The notes: generated by a model from the letters alone, not told the origin. Positions 53,204 through 63,616 are shown, counted from the stretch's first letter. The stretch: 64,000 bases of DNA from CAKSHP01 sp045636325 (GCA_045636325.1 JAZTXH010000016.1:1-64000); one strand, 5' to 3'. Numbers and translations: made by a program.

Positions 53204-55252
53204 TTGAAGAACAGGTTAAGTAAGATTTTATTTTATGTGGCAGTGTTTTGTACCATTGTTGCAATGATTTATGTGTTTTCTGCGCCTGAAGTGCCACAGG
53301 AAATAAAGATATATTCCGACCTACAGCTTGAAATTAAAAACGGAAATGTTAAAAAGCTTACTGTAAGCGGAAATTATGCCGAGGCTGAATTGAAAAACGG
53401 AAATGTGATTGAGGTTGAGATACCGAATGTGCTTGTTTTCAATGAAGACCTTGGTGAAGAAATAAGAAAACAGGTTGAAAACAAAACACTTGTGTATGAT
53501 ACAAAAGCACCGGAGTCACAGCCGTGGTGGCTGTCAATCCTGCCGATGCTTGGCACAATGTTTATTTTCATTATAATATATTTCTTTATTATGAGCAAAG
53601 CTCAGGGCGGCGGAAAAGCAATGAATTTTGGCAAAAGCAAAGCAAGAGTTATGCTTGACGGTAAAAACAAGGTTTTGTTTACTGATGTTGCCGGTGCCGA
53701 TGAAGAAAAGAGCGAGCTTGAAGAGATTGTTGAATTTTTGAAAAATCCTAAGAAATTTACAGAGCTTGGCGCAAAAATTCCGAGAGGTGTGCTTTTGGTG
53801 GGGCCACCGGGAACAGGTAAAACGCTTTTGGCAAAGGCTGTTGCAGGTGAGGCGAATGTGCCGTTCTTCAGCATAAGTGGCTCTGACTTTGTGGAGATGT
53901 TTGTTGGTGTGGGTGCATCAAGAGTGCGGGACCTTTTTGAACAGGCAAAAAAGAACAACCCAAGTATAGTATTTATAGACGAAATTGATGCTGTGGGCCG
54001 TCACAGAGGCGCAGGTCTTGGGGGCGGACACGATGAAAGAGAGCAGACTTTAAACCAGCTTTTGGTTGAAATGGATGGTTTTGGTGATAATGCAGGTGTA
54101 ATTATAATTGCAGCCACAAACCGCCCGGATATATTAGACCCAGCGTTGCTCAGACCGGGAAGATTTGACCGTCAGATAGTGGTGGGCGCACCGGATGCAA
54201 AAGGCAGGGAAGAAATATTAAAGGTGCATTCAAAGGGTAAGCCTTTGGGCGATGATGTTGATTTGGCAGTGGTTGCGAAGTCTACATCAGGCTTTACGGG
54301 GGCAGATTTGGCAAACCTTATGAATGAGGCCGCATTGCTTGCGGCAAGAAATAATGAAAAAATTATCCGTAACCGTCATCTTCAGGATGCTATGATGCGT
54401 GTGGCAGTTGGAACTGAGAAAAAATCAAGAAAAATAAGTGAGCATGAAAGAAAGCTTACAGCCTTTCATGAGGCAGGTCATGCAGTTGTAAGCAGATTTT
54501 TACCCACTCAGGACCCGGTGCATGAGGTTTCAATTATACCCCGCGGTATGGCAGGCGGATATACAATGCATATTCCCAAAGAGGATATATGGTATTCATC
54601 AAAGAACCGTATGCTTGAAGATATTGTTAGTCTTCTTGGCGGACGTGTGGCAGAAAAGCTTACATTAAATGATATAAGCACAGGTGCATCAAACGATATT
54701 GAAAGAGCAACTGACATTGCCCGCAGTATGGTTACGCAGTACGGCATGAGTGATGTTATAGGGCCTATTAAATACGGCTCATCACAGGAGGTTTTCCTTG
54801 GTAAAGATTTCGGTCACAGCCGTGATTACAGTGAAAACGTTGCGGCACAGATTGATGAAGAAATAAAGCGTATAATCAATGAGTGCTTTGGCAAATGTGA
54901 AAAAATTCTTTCTGAAAACATAGAAATTCTTAGCAGTGTGGCAAATTACCTTATGGAACACGAAAAAATTACAGGTGAAGAATTTGACGCGATTTTTGAG
55001 GGCAAGCTTGAAGAGTATGAGCGTCTTTTGAAAGAAAGGGAAGAGAGAGAAAAAAAGGAAGCAGAGGCGCTTGTTTTGCGTAAGGCTGAAGAAGAAAAAA
55101 GACTATCTCAGGAAAGAAAAATTCGTGAAATGCCACCAATGGTATTTGCGCCAATCGGTGACTTTGAGCGGAAGCCTGAAGAAACAGAAGAAACTCAGCC
55201 GAAAGAAGATGATGAACAAAAGACTGATGATTCATCTAACGGAAACGATTAA
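53204..55252 (+). CDS. ftsH: ATP-dependent zinc metalloprotease FtsH
   Basis: 682-aa membrane-bound AAA+ protease. TM helices at about 8-26 and 107-127 flank a small external domain. AAA domain: Walker A GPPGTGKT (about 201-208), Walker [13 protein letters not shown] with RPGRFDRQI. Zinc motif HEAGH with His422, Glu423, His426. Start TTG at 53204 with AAGGAGC SD. The C-terminal tail (about 600-682) is long, charged and coiled-coil-like. Confidence 0.97.
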   Translation: MKNRLSKILFYVAVFCTIVAMIYVFSAPEVPQEIKIYSDLQLEIKNGNVKKLTVSGNYAEAELKNGNVIEVEIPNVLVFNEDLGEEIRKQVENKTLVYDTKAPESQPWWLSILPMLGTMFIFIIIYFFIMSKAQGGGKAMNFGKSKARVMLDGKNKVLFTDVAGADEEKSELEEIVEFLKNPKKFTELGAKIPRGVLLVGPPGTGKTLLAKAVAGEANVPFFSISGSDFVEMFVGVGASRVRDLFEQAKKNNPSIVFIDEIDAVGRHRGAGLGGGHDEREQTLNQLLVEMDGFGDNAGVIIIAATNRPDILDPALLRPGRFDRQIVVGAPDAKGREEILKVHSKGKPLGDDVDLAVVAKSTSGFTGADLANLMNEAALLAARNNEKIIRNRHLQDAMMRVAVGTEKKSRKISEHERKLTAFHEAGHAVVSRFLPTQDPVHEVSIIPRGMAGGYTMHIPKEDIWYSSKNRMLEDIVSLLGGRVAEKLTLNDISTGASNDIERATDIARSMVTQYGMSDVIGPIKYGSSQEVFLGKDFGHSRDYSENVAAQIDEEIKRIINECFGKCEKILSENIEILSSVANYLMEHEKITGEEFDAIFEGKLEEYERLLKEREEREKKEAEALVLRKAEEEKRLSQERKIREMPPMVFAPIGDFERKPEETEETQPKEDDEQKTDDSSNGND

Positions 55253-55322
55253 GATTTTAATTTTTCCTATCTTAAAAGGTGTGGAAAAGTTATATAAATA
55301 ATGTATAAAGGAGTTTATAGTT

Positions 55323-55520
55323 ATGATTACAAAAGATATGATTATTGCGGAGATTCTTGAAATTGATGAAGGATTGAGCGAATTTTTGCTTAATATGGGA
55401 ATGCATTGTTTGCATTGTCCGTCAGCAGTTGGTGAATCTTTAGAGGATGCATGTGCTGTCCATGGTGCAGACTGTGATGCATTGGTTGCTGAAATGAATG
55501 CGTATCTGGAGAGTAAATAA
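55323..55520 (+). CDS. DUF1858 redox-disulfide protein
   Basis: 65-aa protein of the DUF1858 / hybrid-cluster-protein-associated redox disulfide family. The key motif MGMHCLHCPSAVGESLEDACAVHG holds the CxxC (Cys29, Cys32) plus a further Cys. Function unproven; a thiol redox or metal role is assumed for the family. SD AAAGGAG. Follows ftsH by 70 nt. Confidence 0.88.
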   Translation: MITKDMIIAEILEIDEGLSEFLLNMGMHCLHCPSAVGESLEDACAVHGADCDALVAEMNAYLESK

Positions 55521-55566
55521 TTTTAAAACTGGCGGGTGCTGTGGAGGTGTTCAATCCGCAGCACAT

Positions 55567-55617
55567 AGCCGACAGGAGAAATGATTTTTAGTGTGATTTT
55601 TGTTTCTGTCAGGCTAA
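55567..55617. repeat. degenerate MITE copy E
   Basis: 51-bp imperfect palindrome starting TAGCCGACAGGAGAAAT and ending TTTCTGTCAGGCTA. The ends match the MITE family, the interior does not. It lies just upstream of the MFS gene. Confidence 0.5.
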
Positions 55618-55650
55618 AACAAACACTTCGCGTTTGCGAGGGAGGTTATT

Positions 55651-56913
55651 ATGAGCGGGATTTTAAACAGAATTAATCTGATGATTTCCAGATACCTGTC
55701 AAATCGGTTGCTTATGCGTGAACAGGGGATACTTCTTGGTGTTATGGCATGTATGCTTACTGCAGGGGCATTTTCTGCGGCGTTTATAAATATTTTTCTT
55801 TATGAATTTGCAAATAGCGTTAATTATGACGGATTATACGCAGTTGCACGATACAATATGCTTTCATCTGTATTTATGATGGTTTTCTGTATAGTGGCAG
55901 GAATTGTTGTTAAACGCATTACCTATAAGCGGAGTATGACGGCAGGTGCTGTAATTCATATTATATTTTATGTTTATATTATAATGTTTGCCCGCAATCC
56001 TCAAGAGCATATTACTTTTATGGCTATGCTTTCAGGTATGGGAACAGCGTTTTTTTACCTTGCGTATAATTCACTGATTGATGTTATGGTAGGCAATGTT
56101 TCAAAAAAGCAGTACATAATGTTTCAAAGCATTATTTCTATGACAGCGGGAATTATTTTTCCTCTTGTGTCGGGCATTATTGTGTTTATGCTAAAGGAAA
56201 TTACCGGATATATTACGGTTTTTATTATATGCATTTTACTTTGCGTTGCGTGCATGGTGCTTTGCATTATGATACCTGAAGTACCGGGGCAAAGCAGGAG
56301 AACGTATTTTGCAGGTGTTTTGATAAAGTCTTATGTTTCAAAACAGTACAGAGCGGCTTCAATAAGCGATTGTATGCGTGGAATAAAAGAAGGAATTCTT
56401 ATGTTTCTTTTGCCGGTTGTGATTGTAAGAACAACTGAAAATGCCTTTATGGTGGGGTTGTATGTATCTGCATGTACTGTAGCGGCAATATTAGGAAATT
56501 TATTACTTGAGAAATTTGATGTGATGAAATATCCTTATATAAAAATGCTTTTTGCTATTTTGGTGCAAAGCGGAGCGGCGGTTGTGCTTGTGTTCAGACT
56601 CAATATATATGTTATATTTATTTTCGGCATTATAAATGCATTTTTCGGACCGATGAGTATGGCACCTGTCAATGTGCAGTATTACAAAGCTTTAGAGGCA
56701 GCGGGCACAAATTTAAACAAAAAAACGCTTGAAACATCCTGCGTAAAAGAGATTCATTATAATTTCGGAAAAATTATTGCAATATTATTGCTTGGGCTAT
56801 CAATTGCAAACACCGCAGGTATGTTTGTGTTAATAAGCATATTTTTTGCTTTGCAGGTGATAACGTGGATAAGCTGCGTATTAGCAAGAAAGGCTGAGAG
56901 TAACGGGCAGTAA
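55651..56913 (+). CDS. major facilitator superfamily transporter
   Basis: 420-aa membrane protein with about twelve hydrophobic segments in two halves separated by a basic loop around residues 210-250 (PGQSRRTYFAGVLIKSYVSKQYRA). Substrate not predictable. SD GGGAGG precedes ATG 55651. Lies 41 nt before nagA, and export or uptake of an amino-sugar-related compound is possible by context only. Confidence 0.8.
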   Translation: MSGILNRINLMISRYLSNRLLMREQGILLGVMACMLTAGAFSAAFINIFLYEFANSVNYDGLYAVARYNMLSSVFMMVFCIVAGIVVKRITYKRSMTAGAVIHIIFYVYIIMFARNPQEHITFMAMLSGMGTAFFYLAYNSLIDVMVGNVSKKQYIMFQSIISMTAGIIFPLVSGIIVFMLKEITGYITVFIICILLCVACMVLCIMIPEVPGQSRRTYFAGVLIKSYVSKQYRAASISDCMRGIKEGILMFLLPVVIVRTTENAFMVGLYVSACTVAAILGNLLLEKFDVMKYPYIKMLFAILVQSGAAVVLVFRLNIYVIFIFGIINAFFGPMSMAPVNVQYYKALEAAGTNLNKKTLETSCVKEIHYNFGKIIAILLLGLSIANTAGMFVLISIFFALQVITWISCVLARKAESNGQ

Positions 56914-56954
56914 ATGTTGATGCTTGCTTTGGCTATGAAAGGAACAGTGAAGTT

Positions 56955-58079
56955 ATGATTCTAAAAAATGTTACATATTTAAATGACAGTTTTAAGTTTG
57001 AAAAAGGCGACATATCTATAAATGACGGAAAATTTGAAAAGATAGCGGTATCGCTTGCAGATGACGGCGAATGTATTGATATGTCAGGCAAAAGGATTAT
57101 ACCCGGATATGTTAATATGCATATGCACGGGGCGGTGAATCAGGGCGTTGATAATACAGACTATGAAGGATATAATAAATTGGGAAGATATCTTGCATCC
57201 ACCGGAACAACTTCTTATCTTATGGCGCCGACTACATGGCTTAAGGATGATTTAATGAAATTTGTTTCTGTTATTAAAGATGCTATAGAAAGAAAGCCTG
57301 AAGGGGCTAACCTTTTGGGAATCAATATGGAAGGGCCGTATCTTTCTGAAAAATACAAAGGTGCACACCGTGCTGATTGGCTGAGAACACCTCTCCAAGT
57401 TGATTTCGATGAAGTAAACGAAGCATCCGGCGGCCATATTATGATAACAACTTTGGCACCTGAAATAGACGGTGGTATTGAATTCGTTAAAAAATATAAA
57501 GACAGGGTAAAAATATCTTTAGGTCATACGGCGGCAAATTTTGAGTGTTGCATGGAAGCATTCAATGCAGGCGCAACCCAGATTACCCATATGTTTAACG
57601 CTATGCCATCAATTCATCACAGAAATTTAAGCCTTATTGAAGCGGCTTTTGAGGCGGGCGCAATGGTTGAGCTTATATGTGATGGAGCACATGTTGACAA
57701 AACAACTGTGAAAATGGCTTACAAAATATTTGGCGATGATAAAATAATAGTTATTAACGACACGGAGAAATTTGCAGGGCTTCCTGATGGAGAGTATTTT
57801 AACGGATATTCAAAGTTGATTGTAGCAGATGGTGTTGCAAAGCTTGAAAATGGCACAATAGCTGGTGGTTCAGCCCCCATTCACACCTGTGTTAAAAATC
57901 TTATCAGCTGGGGAATCAGTACAGAATCAGCAGTTAAAATGGCAAGCTATAACCCGACAGTTGCTCTTGAAATAAAAGGCAAGGGTATAATAAAGGAAGG
58001 TTATGATGCAGATTTTAATGTTGTTGATGAAAATTTTGACATTACAGATGTATATATTGGCGGAAAGCTGTTTAAATAA
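56955..58079 (+). CDS. nagA: N-acetylglucosamine-6-phosphate deacetylase
   Basis: 374-aa amidohydrolase making glucosamine-6-phosphate and acetate in cell-wall sugar recycling. Metal and active-site motifs: GYVNMHMHG near residue 55, NMEGPYLS (metal Glu, about 124), SLGHTAA (His), THMFNAM, and the catalytic Asp in VINDTEKFAG (about 270). SD AAAGGA before ATG. No nagB is adjacent. The secreted peptidoglycan hydrolase 0.8 kb on fits the same recycling theme. Confidence 0.93.
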   Translation: MILKNVTYLNDSFKFEKGDISINDGKFEKIAVSLADDGECIDMSGKRIIPGYVNMHMHGAVNQGVDNTDYEGYNKLGRYLASTGTTSYLMAPTTWLKDDLMKFVSVIKDAIERKPEGANLLGINMEGPYLSEKYKGAHRADWLRTPLQVDFDEVNEASGGHIMITTLAPEIDGGIEFVKKYKDRVKISLGHTAANFECCMEAFNAGATQITHMFNAMPSIHHRNLSLIEAAFEAGAMVELICDGAHVDKTTVKMAYKIFGDDKIIVINDTEKFAGLPDGEYFNGYSKLIVADGVAKLENGTIAGGSAPIHTCVKNLISWGISTESAVKMASYNPTVALEIKGKGIIKEGYDADFNVVDENFDITDVYIGGKLFK

Positions 58080-58099
58080 ATTTTAAGGGGGAAGTTAAA

Positions 58100-58411
58100 A
58101 TGGCAGAAAAAAAGGCAAAAAGCAAGCTTTTAATGTATAAGGATAAGCCGCTTGTGAGACAGGGTGAAAATATTTTTTACGGAAATCCTGCAGACAAGTT
58201 TATAGTATCATTTGTTTTAAGTGATTTTAAAAAGGTTGGTCAGGTTGATGTGGCAACAAAGGTTGTTATTCAGCTTCAGCAGAACGATTCTTACCTTAAC
58301 ATTAAAAATAAGCTAATTAAAAAAGCACAGCGAGATAATTTGTGGGCGGCACTTGATATAGGGGCATTTTGGCTTGAGGACGCACTGTCATATGTAGCAA
58401 AGCAGAACTAA
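58100..58411 (+). CDS. small conserved hypothetical protein
   Basis: 103 aa, not assigned to a known family. Soluble, basic N-terminus (MAEKKAKSK), then a compact alpha/beta-like sequence with no Cys. SD AAGGGGG is strong, and it lies 20 nt after nagA, so it is cotranscribed with nagA. A terminator follows. Confidence 0.75.
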   Translation: MAEKKAKSKLLMYKDKPLVRQGENIFYGNPADKFIVSFVLSDFKKVGQVDVATKVVIQLQQNDSYLNIKNKLIKKAQRDNLWAALDIGAFWLEDALSYVAKQN

Positions 58412-58419
58412 AACAAACG

Positions 58420-58456
58420 GGCAAACCATTTTTTATGATGTGGTTTGCCTTTTTTA
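58420..58456 (+). terminator. nagA operon terminator
   Basis: Stem GGCAAACCA (58420-58428) and TGGTTTGCC (58441-58449), then a T run. Confidence 0.92.
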
Positions 58457-58766
58457 CGCTTTTTTATTGTTGAATATCTTCAAGAGTATTGTTTTTTCGG
58501 ATGATTTTAAATAAATTACAGCTCATAAAAAGGTTAAAACATATAAAATAAATCTGAAAAAGTCTTGAAAATATTACACAAAAATGTATTATAGAAGATA
58601 TAAAAAAACAAAGCGTGTAATAATTTAAATATTAAAAAGCTATAAAAGTGCTGAAAGATAAACAAAAATCAACAAAGATAAAAGCAGTCGATTGTAGTAA
58701 ATTAACAAAAAAATGTATAGAAATTTACAATTGTTACAAAACTATTAAAAAAATTGTTAAATATGT
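58457..58766. other. AT-rich gene-free spacer
   Basis: About 310 nt, over three quarters A/T, with no gene, repeat or recognised RNA; it is the upstream region of the NlpC/P60 promoter. Confidence 0.4.
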
Positions 58767-58795
58767 TTGACAAATCAAGTTTTCTATAGTAAAAT
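58767..58795 (+). promoter_or_regulatory. promoter of the NlpC/P60 gene
   Basis: TTGACA (58767-58772), 17-nt spacer, TAAAAT (58790-58795); SD TTGGAGGG before ATG 58840. Confidence 0.78.
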
Positions 58796-58839
58796 TATAT
58801 GTGTAATTTAGTGAAAACTTTTTTGGAGGGCATGCTCTT

Positions 58840-59862
58840 ATGAAGAGATTACGAAAGATAACTACAATAGTTGCAACTGTTGCTACAATTGCTATAGTTC
58901 CCGTTCTTTCTGCATTTGCGGCAAGCGGTGTTGTTAATACAGCAGTGCTTAATGTAAGAAGCGGTCCCAGCACAGATTATGGTGTTGTAGGTCAGGTTTG
59001 CTCAGGTACATCAGTGGAAGTTTTGGAAAGCAGTAATGGCTGGTACAAAATCGGATACGGCTCCGAAACAAGCTATGTTGACGGAAGATATATTTCGCTT
59101 TCATCAGCAGAAGACAGCGTTGCAGAGTATTATAAAGACAATAAATACGGTAAAGTTACAGCAAGCACACTTAACATTCGTTCAGCTGCGTCAACAAACA
59201 GTAGTATTGTTGGCAGTGTAGAAAATGGTGCTTCTGTTGAAATAGTAGGCAAGCAAGGCGGTTTTGTTATTGTTAAGTATGACGGTCAGGAAGGCTTCCT
59301 TTCTGAAAATTATATTGAGTACATCACAAAGAGCCAGTATGATGAGGCAACCGCTCCGGCTCCTGAACCCGTTGAAGAGCAGAGAGTTCAGGCTGCTCCT
59401 GTAGCGGCGTCTTCAACACCTAAGCCGGCTGCAGTAGCTACACCTAAGCCCACACAGGCTCCTGCACCTGCGCCCGTTCCTATGAGCAGCACAGGTAACG
59501 CAGTTGTAGATGTTGCTATGCAGTATATTGGTGTTCCTTATGTGTACGGTGGAACGACGCCCAGCGGTTTTGATTGCTCAGGTTTTACAAGATATGTATA
59601 CAGACAGCTTGGATACTCACTAAACAGAACTGCTGCTGCTCAGGCAAGCAACGGTACTGTTGTTGCAAGCAAGGCGGACCTTCAGCCAGGTGATTTGTTG
59701 TTATTCCGTTCTTCAAGTGGTAGCGGAATCGGTCATGTTGGTATTTATATTGGCGGGGGCAATATGGTGCACGCACCTAAGCCTGGTTCTTATGTAAAGG
59801 TTGCAAGCATTAATACAAGCTACTACTCAACAAGATATGTAGGCGCAAGAAGATTTTTCTGA
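58840..59862 (+). CDS. secreted SH3b-NlpC/P60 peptidoglycan endopeptidase
   Basis: 340 aa. Signal peptide (1-29, ending SAFA-ASG). Two bacterial SH3 domains (about 30-90 and 105-165: VLNVRSGPSTDYGVVG; TLNIRSAASTNSSIVG), a Pro/Ala-rich linker (about 170-220) and a C-terminal NlpC/P60 domain. Catalytic Cys246 in GFDCSGF, His299 in GHVGIYIG and the third polar residue His311 in MVHAPKPG. Cleaves gamma-D-Glu-diamino-acid bonds in stem peptides, most likely in cell separation or wall turnover. Monocistronic with strong promoter and terminator. Confidence 0.95.
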   Translation: MKRLRKITTIVATVATIAIVPVLSAFAASGVVNTAVLNVRSGPSTDYGVVGQVCSGTSVEVLESSNGWYKIGYGSETSYVDGRYISLSSAEDSVAEYYKDNKYGKVTASTLNIRSAASTNSSIVGSVENGASVEIVGKQGGFVIVKYDGQEGFLSENYIEYITKSQYDEATAPAPEPVEEQRVQAAPVAASSTPKPAAVATPKPTQAPAPAPVPMSSTGNAVVDVAMQYIGVPYVYGGTTPSGFDCSGFTRYVYRQLGYSLNRTAAAQASNGTVVASKADLQPGDLLLFRSSSGSGIGHVGIYIGGGNMVHAPKPGSYVKVASINTSYYSTRYVGARRFF

Positions 59863-59879
59863 TAAATAAAGTAATATTT

Positions 59880-59919
59880 AACCGGAGTGTTTAAAAAAGA
59901 ACGCTCCGGTTGTTTTTTT
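59880..59919 (+). terminator. NlpC/P60 terminator
   Basis: Stem AACCGGAGTG / CGCTCCGGTT, then GTTTTTTT. Confidence 0.92.
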
Positions 59920-60028
59920 CTGCACAAGGGTATTGAAAATTAAATACATGTAATGTATAATAAAATGAGTTGATATTTTTTAAATTAAACATAATGTTTT
60001 GCAAAAATCTGGATTAGTGGTGATAAAT

Positions 60029-60757
60029 GTGGCAGAGCGCATAGATGATTTGAAACTTAACAATTTAAAAATTATACAGGATACGGGGGGCTTTTGTTTT
60101 GGAATTGATGCTGTGCTTTTGTCATATATTGCTGAAAATCCAAATTTAAAAAGTTATATGGATTTGTGTTCAGGCAATGGTATCGTTCCTATTTTACTTG
60201 CAGGAAAAACCAATGCAGAAAAAATAGTGGCGGTTGAAATTCAGGAAAAACAGGCGATGCTTGCAAAGCGCAGTGTAGAGTTAAATGGGCTTGAAGATAG
60301 AATATACGTTTATAATATGGATTTAAAAAACGTGCCTGACGTGTTTGAAAAGGCATCTTTTGATGCTGTAACATGTAATCCACCCTATATGAAGTGTGAT
60401 AAGGGTATAATAAACGGCAGGGGCGATAAGGCCATTGCACGCCATGAAATAATGTGCACCTTAGAAGATGTTATATCGGTTTCGGCTGAGGTTTTAAAGC
60501 CGAAAGGGAATTTTTATATGGTACATAGACCTAAAAGACTTGTTGATATATTTTGCATTATGAGAAAATATAAAATTGAGCCTAAAAAAATGTGGATGGT
60601 GCATCCGTCTAAAGATAAAAAAGCAAATATTGTCTTGATTGAAGGACTTAAAAACGGCGGGGAGGACCTTAAAATGATGGAGCCTATTTATGTATATGAC
60701 AATGTCGGAAATTATACTGATACAATAAACAGAATTTACAGAAGGGACGGGAGATGA
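60029..60757 (+). CDS. TrmN6-like tRNA1(Val) adenine-N6 methyltransferase
   Basis: 242-aa SAM methyltransferase. Motif I MDLCSGNGIVPILLA (about residues 43-57) and the N6-adenine-specific NPPY motif (TCNPPYMK, about 117). Members include E. coli YfiC (TrmN6, m6A37 of tRNA-Val). Start GTG 60029, preceded by GTGGTGA at 6 nt, is preferred; an in-frame TTG at 59999 is possible. Overlaps rsmI by 4 nt, as in many Firmicutes where these RNA methyltransferases are paired. Confidence 0.88.
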   Translation: MAERIDDLKLNNLKIIQDTGGFCFGIDAVLLSYIAENPNLKSYMDLCSGNGIVPILLAGKTNAEKIVAVEIQEKQAMLAKRSVELNGLEDRIYVYNMDLKNVPDVFEKASFDAVTCNPPYMKCDKGIINGRGDKAIARHEIMCTLEDVISVSAEVLKPKGNFYMVHRPKRLVDIFCIMRKYKIEPKKMWMVHPSKDKKANIVLIEGLKNGGEDLKMMEPIYVYDNVGNYTDTINRIYRRDGR

Positions 60758-61599
60758 CGCAAATGAATGAATACGGAACACTTTTTTTGTGTGCAACACC
60801 CATAGGAAACTTAGGGGATATTACATCCAGGTGCATAGAAACTTTGCGCGAAGTGGATTTAATTGCGGCAGAAGACACAAGACAGACATTAAAGCTTTTA
60901 AATCATTTTGAAATAGACACAAAAATGACAAGCTATTACGAGCATAATAAAATTGAAAAGGGTATTCTTTTAATAGAGATGCTTAAAGAGGGCAAAAACA
61001 TTGCGGTTGTGTCTGATGCGGGCACGCCTGCGATATCTGATCCGGGTGAAGATTTGGTAAAGCTTTGCATACAGCATGGAATTAAGGTAAGTCCTGTGCC
61101 TGGGGCAGTAGCAGGTATAAGTGCACTTATATCATCAGGACTTCCAGCGGGTCGTTTTTGTTTTGAGGGTTTTCTTTCAATGAATAGAAGACAGAGAAAA
61201 ATTCATTTAGAGGAAGTAAAAAATGAAAAACGCACAATGATTTTTTATGAAGCGCCTCATAAATTAAAGTCTACACTAAAGGATTTTTATGAAACCTTTG
61301 GAAACAGACGAATTTGCATTGCTCGCGAAATAACCAAAAAATTTGAGGATATAACTCTTACGGATTTGCAAAGTGCAAATGAAAAATATGAACAGACGAT
61401 TCCGAAAGGAGAGTTTGTTTTGATTATTGAGGGTGCACAGGAAGTTAAGGAAAAAAACAGCTTTGAAAACCTTACATTAAGAGAACATGTGGATATGTAT
61501 ATGCGGCAGAATATGAGTGAGACCGATGCAATGAAAGCTGTTGCAAAAGACAGAGGTATAAGAAAAAGCGAGGTTTATGCCGAGCTTAAGAAAAAGTAA
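60754..61599 (+). CDS. rsmI: 16S rRNA 2'-O-ribose C1402 methyltransferase RsmI
   Basis: 281-aa tetrapyrrole-methylase-fold enzyme. Motifs: FLCATPIGNLGDIT at the start, AAEDTRQTLKLLNH, SDAGTPAISDPGEDLV (about 85-100), and PVPGAVAGISALISSGLP. ATG overlaps the stop of the preceding gene (ATGA). Followed at 14 nt by the ComEC-like gene. Confidence 0.95.
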   Translation: MTQMNEYGTLFLCATPIGNLGDITSRCIETLREVDLIAAEDTRQTLKLLNHFEIDTKMTSYYEHNKIEKGILLIEMLKEGKNIAVVSDAGTPAISDPGEDLVKLCIQHGIKVSPVPGAVAGISALISSGLPAGRFCFEGFLSMNRRQRKIHLEEVKNEKRTMIFYEAPHKLKSTLKDFYETFGNRRICIAREITKKFEDITLTDLQSANEKYEQTIPKGEFVLIIEGAQEVKEKNSFENLTLREHVDMYMRQNMSETDAMKAVAKDRGIRKSEVYAELKKK

Positions 61600-61613
61600 T
61601 CGGAGTAAATGGT

Positions 61614-62489
61614 ATGAAAAAGTCATTAACTTTAATTTTATCAATAATTGTTGTTTGCATATGGGCGGCAATGATGATTTTTGGTTATGGAGAAGAAGAA
61701 ACAAATATTGTTTCAGACGTTACATCCGATATATATGGAGAAATGCTTGTTCATTATATTGATGTGGGGCAGGGCGACAGTATATTTGTAAATTTGCCTA
61801 ACGGGGAAAATATGCTTATTGATACGGGGGAGGCAGAATATGAAGAAAAGGTTGAAAGCTATATAAGAAACTGTGGAGCGGAAAGGGTTGATTATATGGT
61901 GCTTACTCATCCTCATTCTGACCATATTGGAGCATCTGCTCATATTATAAGAAGCTTTGAAATAGGAAAGCTTTTTATGCCTGACAAGATAAGTACGTCA
62001 TCTGCTTTTGAAAAATTGCTTGAGGCTATAGAGGAGAAAAGTTACTTGCCGATTGTGGCAGAAGCAGGGGTAAATATACTTTCCCAAAACGGACTTGATA
62101 TACAGATTATATCGCCGTCGAGGGATGACTACGACAGTGTTAATGATTATTCTGCGGTAGTAAAGCTTACATACAAAAAGAATTCGTTTTTATTTATGGG
62201 CGATGCAGAGCGCAAGGCAGAAAATGAAATTTTAGAAAATAATTATGATGTGAGTGCGGATGTGATAAAAATCGGGCATCACGGCTCGTCTACATCTTCT
62301 TCTAAAAAGTTTATCTGGGATGTCGCTCCGAAATTGGCGGTTATAAGCCTTGGAGAAGATAATTTCTACGGTCATCCCCATAAAGAAGTAAAAAAGCTTT
62401 TAAAGGATTTAAAAATTCCTTATCTGCGTACAGATGAAGAGGGAGATATAGTAATAAAGAGTGACGGTGAAAATATAACAGTAATGTAA
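61614..62489 (+). CDS. secreted ComEC-like metallo-beta-lactamase-fold hydrolase
   Basis: 291 aa. One N-terminal hydrophobic segment (about 5-25) as signal or anchor, then the ComEC-type MBL domain: VHYIDVGQGDSIFV (about 46-59), the metal motif THPHSDHIG (His99, His101, Asp103, His104), FMGDAERKAE, and IGHHGSSTSSS. It is the stand-alone relative of the ComEC C-terminal domain, without the competence channel. Such proteins may cleave extracellular DNA or phosphodiesters; the substrate is unproven. Confidence 0.88.
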   Translation: MKKSLTLILSIIVVCIWAAMMIFGYGEEETNIVSDVTSDIYGEMLVHYIDVGQGDSIFVNLPNGENMLIDTGEAEYEEKVESYIRNCGAERVDYMVLTHPHSDHIGASAHIIRSFEIGKLFMPDKISTSSAFEKLLEAIEEKSYLPIVAEAGVNILSQNGLDIQIISPSRDDYDSVNDYSAVVKLTYKKNSFLFMGDAERKAENEILENNYDVSADVIKIGHHGSSTSSSKKFIWDVAPKLAVISLGEDNFYGHPHKEVKKLLKDLKIPYLRTDEEGDIVIKSDGENITVM

Positions 62490-62527
62490 ATAAAAAATCC
62501 TGATACTTTAAAATATCAGGATTTTTT
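62490..62527. terminator. bidirectional terminator
   Basis: Hairpin AAAAAATCCTGATA / TATCAGGATTTTTT between convergent genes. Confidence 0.92.
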
Positions 62528-62528
62528 A

Positions 62529-63572
62529 TTAATCCAAATCGTACATATATGCGCTCTTATCACGTAATACATGAAGGTTGTCAAGTGATGCACCGGTTCC
62601 CTTTGCAACACAGCAAAGCGGATCGTCTGCCAAATGAACATCAATACCTGTTTTCTCCATCAAAAGTTTGTCAAGGCCGTTAATCATAGCACCGCCGCCG
62701 GTCATAACAATACCGCTTTCGGAAATATCGCCAACAAGCTCGGGTGGTGTTCTCTCTAATACATAATGAACGGCGTCAACGATCTGAATTGCAACCTCGT
62801 CTAATGCGCCTCGGATTTCTTCGGATGAAACAACCAAAGTTGTGGGAAGTCCGGTTACAAGTGAACGACCGCGTATCTCCATTGTTTTTTCTTCATCCAT
62901 TTTATAAACACTGCCGATGGTCTTTTTTAGTTCTTCAGATGTTCTGTCACCAATAACAACACTGTAGGTTTTGCGGATATATTTAATGATTGCTTCGTCA
63001 AACTTGTCACCTGCAACCTTTATTGAATTGCTTACAACTGTTCCCCCAAGTGAAATTACGGCAATATCAGAAGTGCCGCCGCCAATATCAACAAGCATAC
63101 ATCCGCATGCACGGCTTATATCAATTCCTGCACCGATAGCAGCCGCAATAGGCTCTTCTATAAGGTATACATGCCTTCCGCCGGCCTGAGTAGCAGCATC
63201 GATTACAGCTCTTTCTTCAACCTCTGTAACACCACTGGGAACACAAACCATAATTTTTGGTTTAAAAAGTCTGTTTTTAGTAACCTTACGAATAAAATAT
63301 TTAAGCATCATTTCTGTTATGGAGTAATCAGAAATAACACCCTCACGAAGCGGACGCACAGCAACTATATTACCGGGAGTTCTTCCAAGCATTTTCTGTG
63401 CTTCTTCACCAACGGCATAAAGCTTTCCTGTGTCTTTATCAATTGCAACAACGCTTGGCTCGCATAGAACAATGCCCTTATCCTTTACATGAACAAGAAC
63501 AGAGGCTGTTCCAAGGTCTATTCCAATATCAGAGGTGCCAAAAAAGCTACTTATTTTATCAAAAAAATTCAT
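62529..63572 (-). CDS. mreB: rod-shape actin MreB/Mbl
   Basis: 347-aa bacterial actin guiding lateral wall synthesis. Phosphate loops: IGIDLGTASVLV (about 16-27) and MLVDIGGGTSDIAVISLGG (about 158-176); adenosine motif IVMTGGGAMINGLD (about 288). No mreC/mreD follows on this strand, so it is an orphan paralogue of the Mbl/MreBH type or a stand-alone MreB; which one cannot be told by eye. Short N-terminus with MNFFDKISSFFG, which may form a membrane-binding amphipathic helix. Confidence 0.93.
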   Translation of the reverse strand: MNFFDKISSFFGTSDIGIDLGTASVLVHVKDKGIVLCEPSVVAIDKDTGKLYAVGEEAQKMLGRTPGNIVAVRPLREGVISDYSITEMMLKYFIRKVTKNRLFKPKIMVCVPSGVTEVEERAVIDAATQAGGRHVYLIEEPIAAAIGAGIDISRACGCMLVDIGGGTSDIAVISLGGTVVSNSIKVAGDKFDEAIIKYIRKTYSVVIGDRTSEELKKTIGSVYKMDEEKTMEIRGRSLVTGLPTTLVVSSEEIRGALDEVAIQIVDAVHYVLERTPPELVGDISESGIVMTGGGAMINGLDKLLMEKTGIDVHLADDPLCCVAKGTGASLDNLHVLRDKSAYMYDLD

Positions 63573-63616
63573 ACATAAATTCCTCCCCAGAAAGTAATTA
63601 AAAAACCTCTAATTTA

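Noticed and set aside
61614..62489. Competence gene comEC
   Set aside because: Lacks the channel and OB domains; only the secreted metallo-hydrolase domain is present.
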